From NCBI GenBank assembly GCA_945876925.1, contig CAMCQD010000135.1:1-5650 (forward strand): 5,650 bases of DNA, read 5' to 3'. The position numbers were made by a program, and so were the translations under genes. Of this stretch, positions 5,552 through 5,650 are shown in pieces. The number at the start of each line of letters is the position of its first letter. Within the stretch, counting starts at the first letter, position 1. This DNA is from an uncultured Dermatophilus sp. Its GTDB lineage: Bacteria > Actinomycetota > Actinomycetes > Actinomycetales > Dermatophilaceae. The notes under the pieces were generated by a model. That model saw nothing but the letters and a program-made list of their open reading frames with translations, did no database searches and had not been told where the DNA came from.

Positions 5552-5578
5552 CCCGCACTTCGGCGGCCCGCATCTCGG
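5549..5578 (+). repeat. Imperfect 15-bp tandem duplication downstream of hisF
   Basis: CGGCCCGCACTTCGG (5549-5563) is followed directly by CGGCCCGCATCTCGG (5564-5578), 13 of 15 identical. A third, decayed copy may start at 5579. It adjoins the heptamer repeats, so the hisF 3' flank seems prone to local duplication. Confidence 0.7.
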
Positions 5579-5623
5579 CGGTGCGCCGCGGGCCGGGCCG
5601 GCGAGCATGCCCTGCCAATGCGA

Positions 5624-5650
5624 TGGCCCCGGTGGGGGGGACCGGGGCCA
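5624..5650 (+). terminator. Perfect 10-bp hairpin with a seven-G loop at the window end
   Basis: TGGCCCCGGT (5624-5633) and ACCGGGGCCA (5641-5650) are exact reverse complements around a loop of seven G. It lies 90 bases after hisF, as expected of a terminator, but the window ends with the stem, so a following T-run cannot be seen. Confidence 0.5.

Noticed and set aside
4125..5618. 497-codon open frame on the minus strand
   Set aside because: It runs antisense to hisF and the wall-protein gene, both firmly identified, and its protein is low-complexity without family motifs.

Overview
The window is very G+C-rich, with codons ending almost always in G or C. GTG starts, a probable leaderless promoter in front of hisF and a secreted wall protein of actinobacterial type all point to a high-GC actinobacterium. 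I cannot name the genus. It holds five protein genes, one cut by the left edge. I see no tRNA, rRNA, CRISPR array, insertion sequence or phage gene.

Left part (1-2923): a divergent nucleotide-sugar locus. On the minus strand is the first 213 codons of a non-hydrolysing UDP-GlcNAc 2-epimerase, whose motifs fit the WbpI-like branch better than E. coli WecB. Facing away from it across a 206-base gap is a tight two-gene operon: a DegT/DnrJ/EryC1/StrS aminotransferase and a Gfo/Idh/MocA oxidoreductase. Together these would give 3-oxidation and 3-amination of a UDP-N-acetylhexosamine, plus 2-epimerisation. That is the logic of diamino sugars such as UDP-GlcNAc3N or, with partners not seen here, UDP-ManNAc3NAcA, which are used in surface polysaccharides. 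The divergent gap holds a 9-bp inverted repeat next to a -10-like hexamer, and a 7-bp hairpin. A probable intrinsic terminator closes the operon.

Middle part (2924-4688): a 352-base gene-free stretch with strong potential hairpins and, about 65 bases before the next gene, two TAAC-core half-sites 11 bp apart, as expected for an OmpR-type regulator. Then comes a secreted wall protein: signal peptide, a domain with an M15-peptidase-like SxHxxGxAxD motif and a later HTDHVH motif, and three peptidoglycan-binding repeats. It is probably a wall peptidase or wall-remodelling protein.

Right part (4689-5650): hisF, complete, with both catalytic aspartates. It seems to have its own leaderless promoter and no his neighbour in the window. 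Behind it lie three tandem heptamers that place TGA in all three frames, an imperfect 15-bp duplication, and a perfect 10-bp hairpin with a seven-G loop at the right edge.

The left and middle parts both concern the cell envelope; hisF looks independent. No clearly new system is visible. The best leads are the mixed 3-amino-sugar gene set, the metal-site motif in the wall protein and the regulatory dyads.
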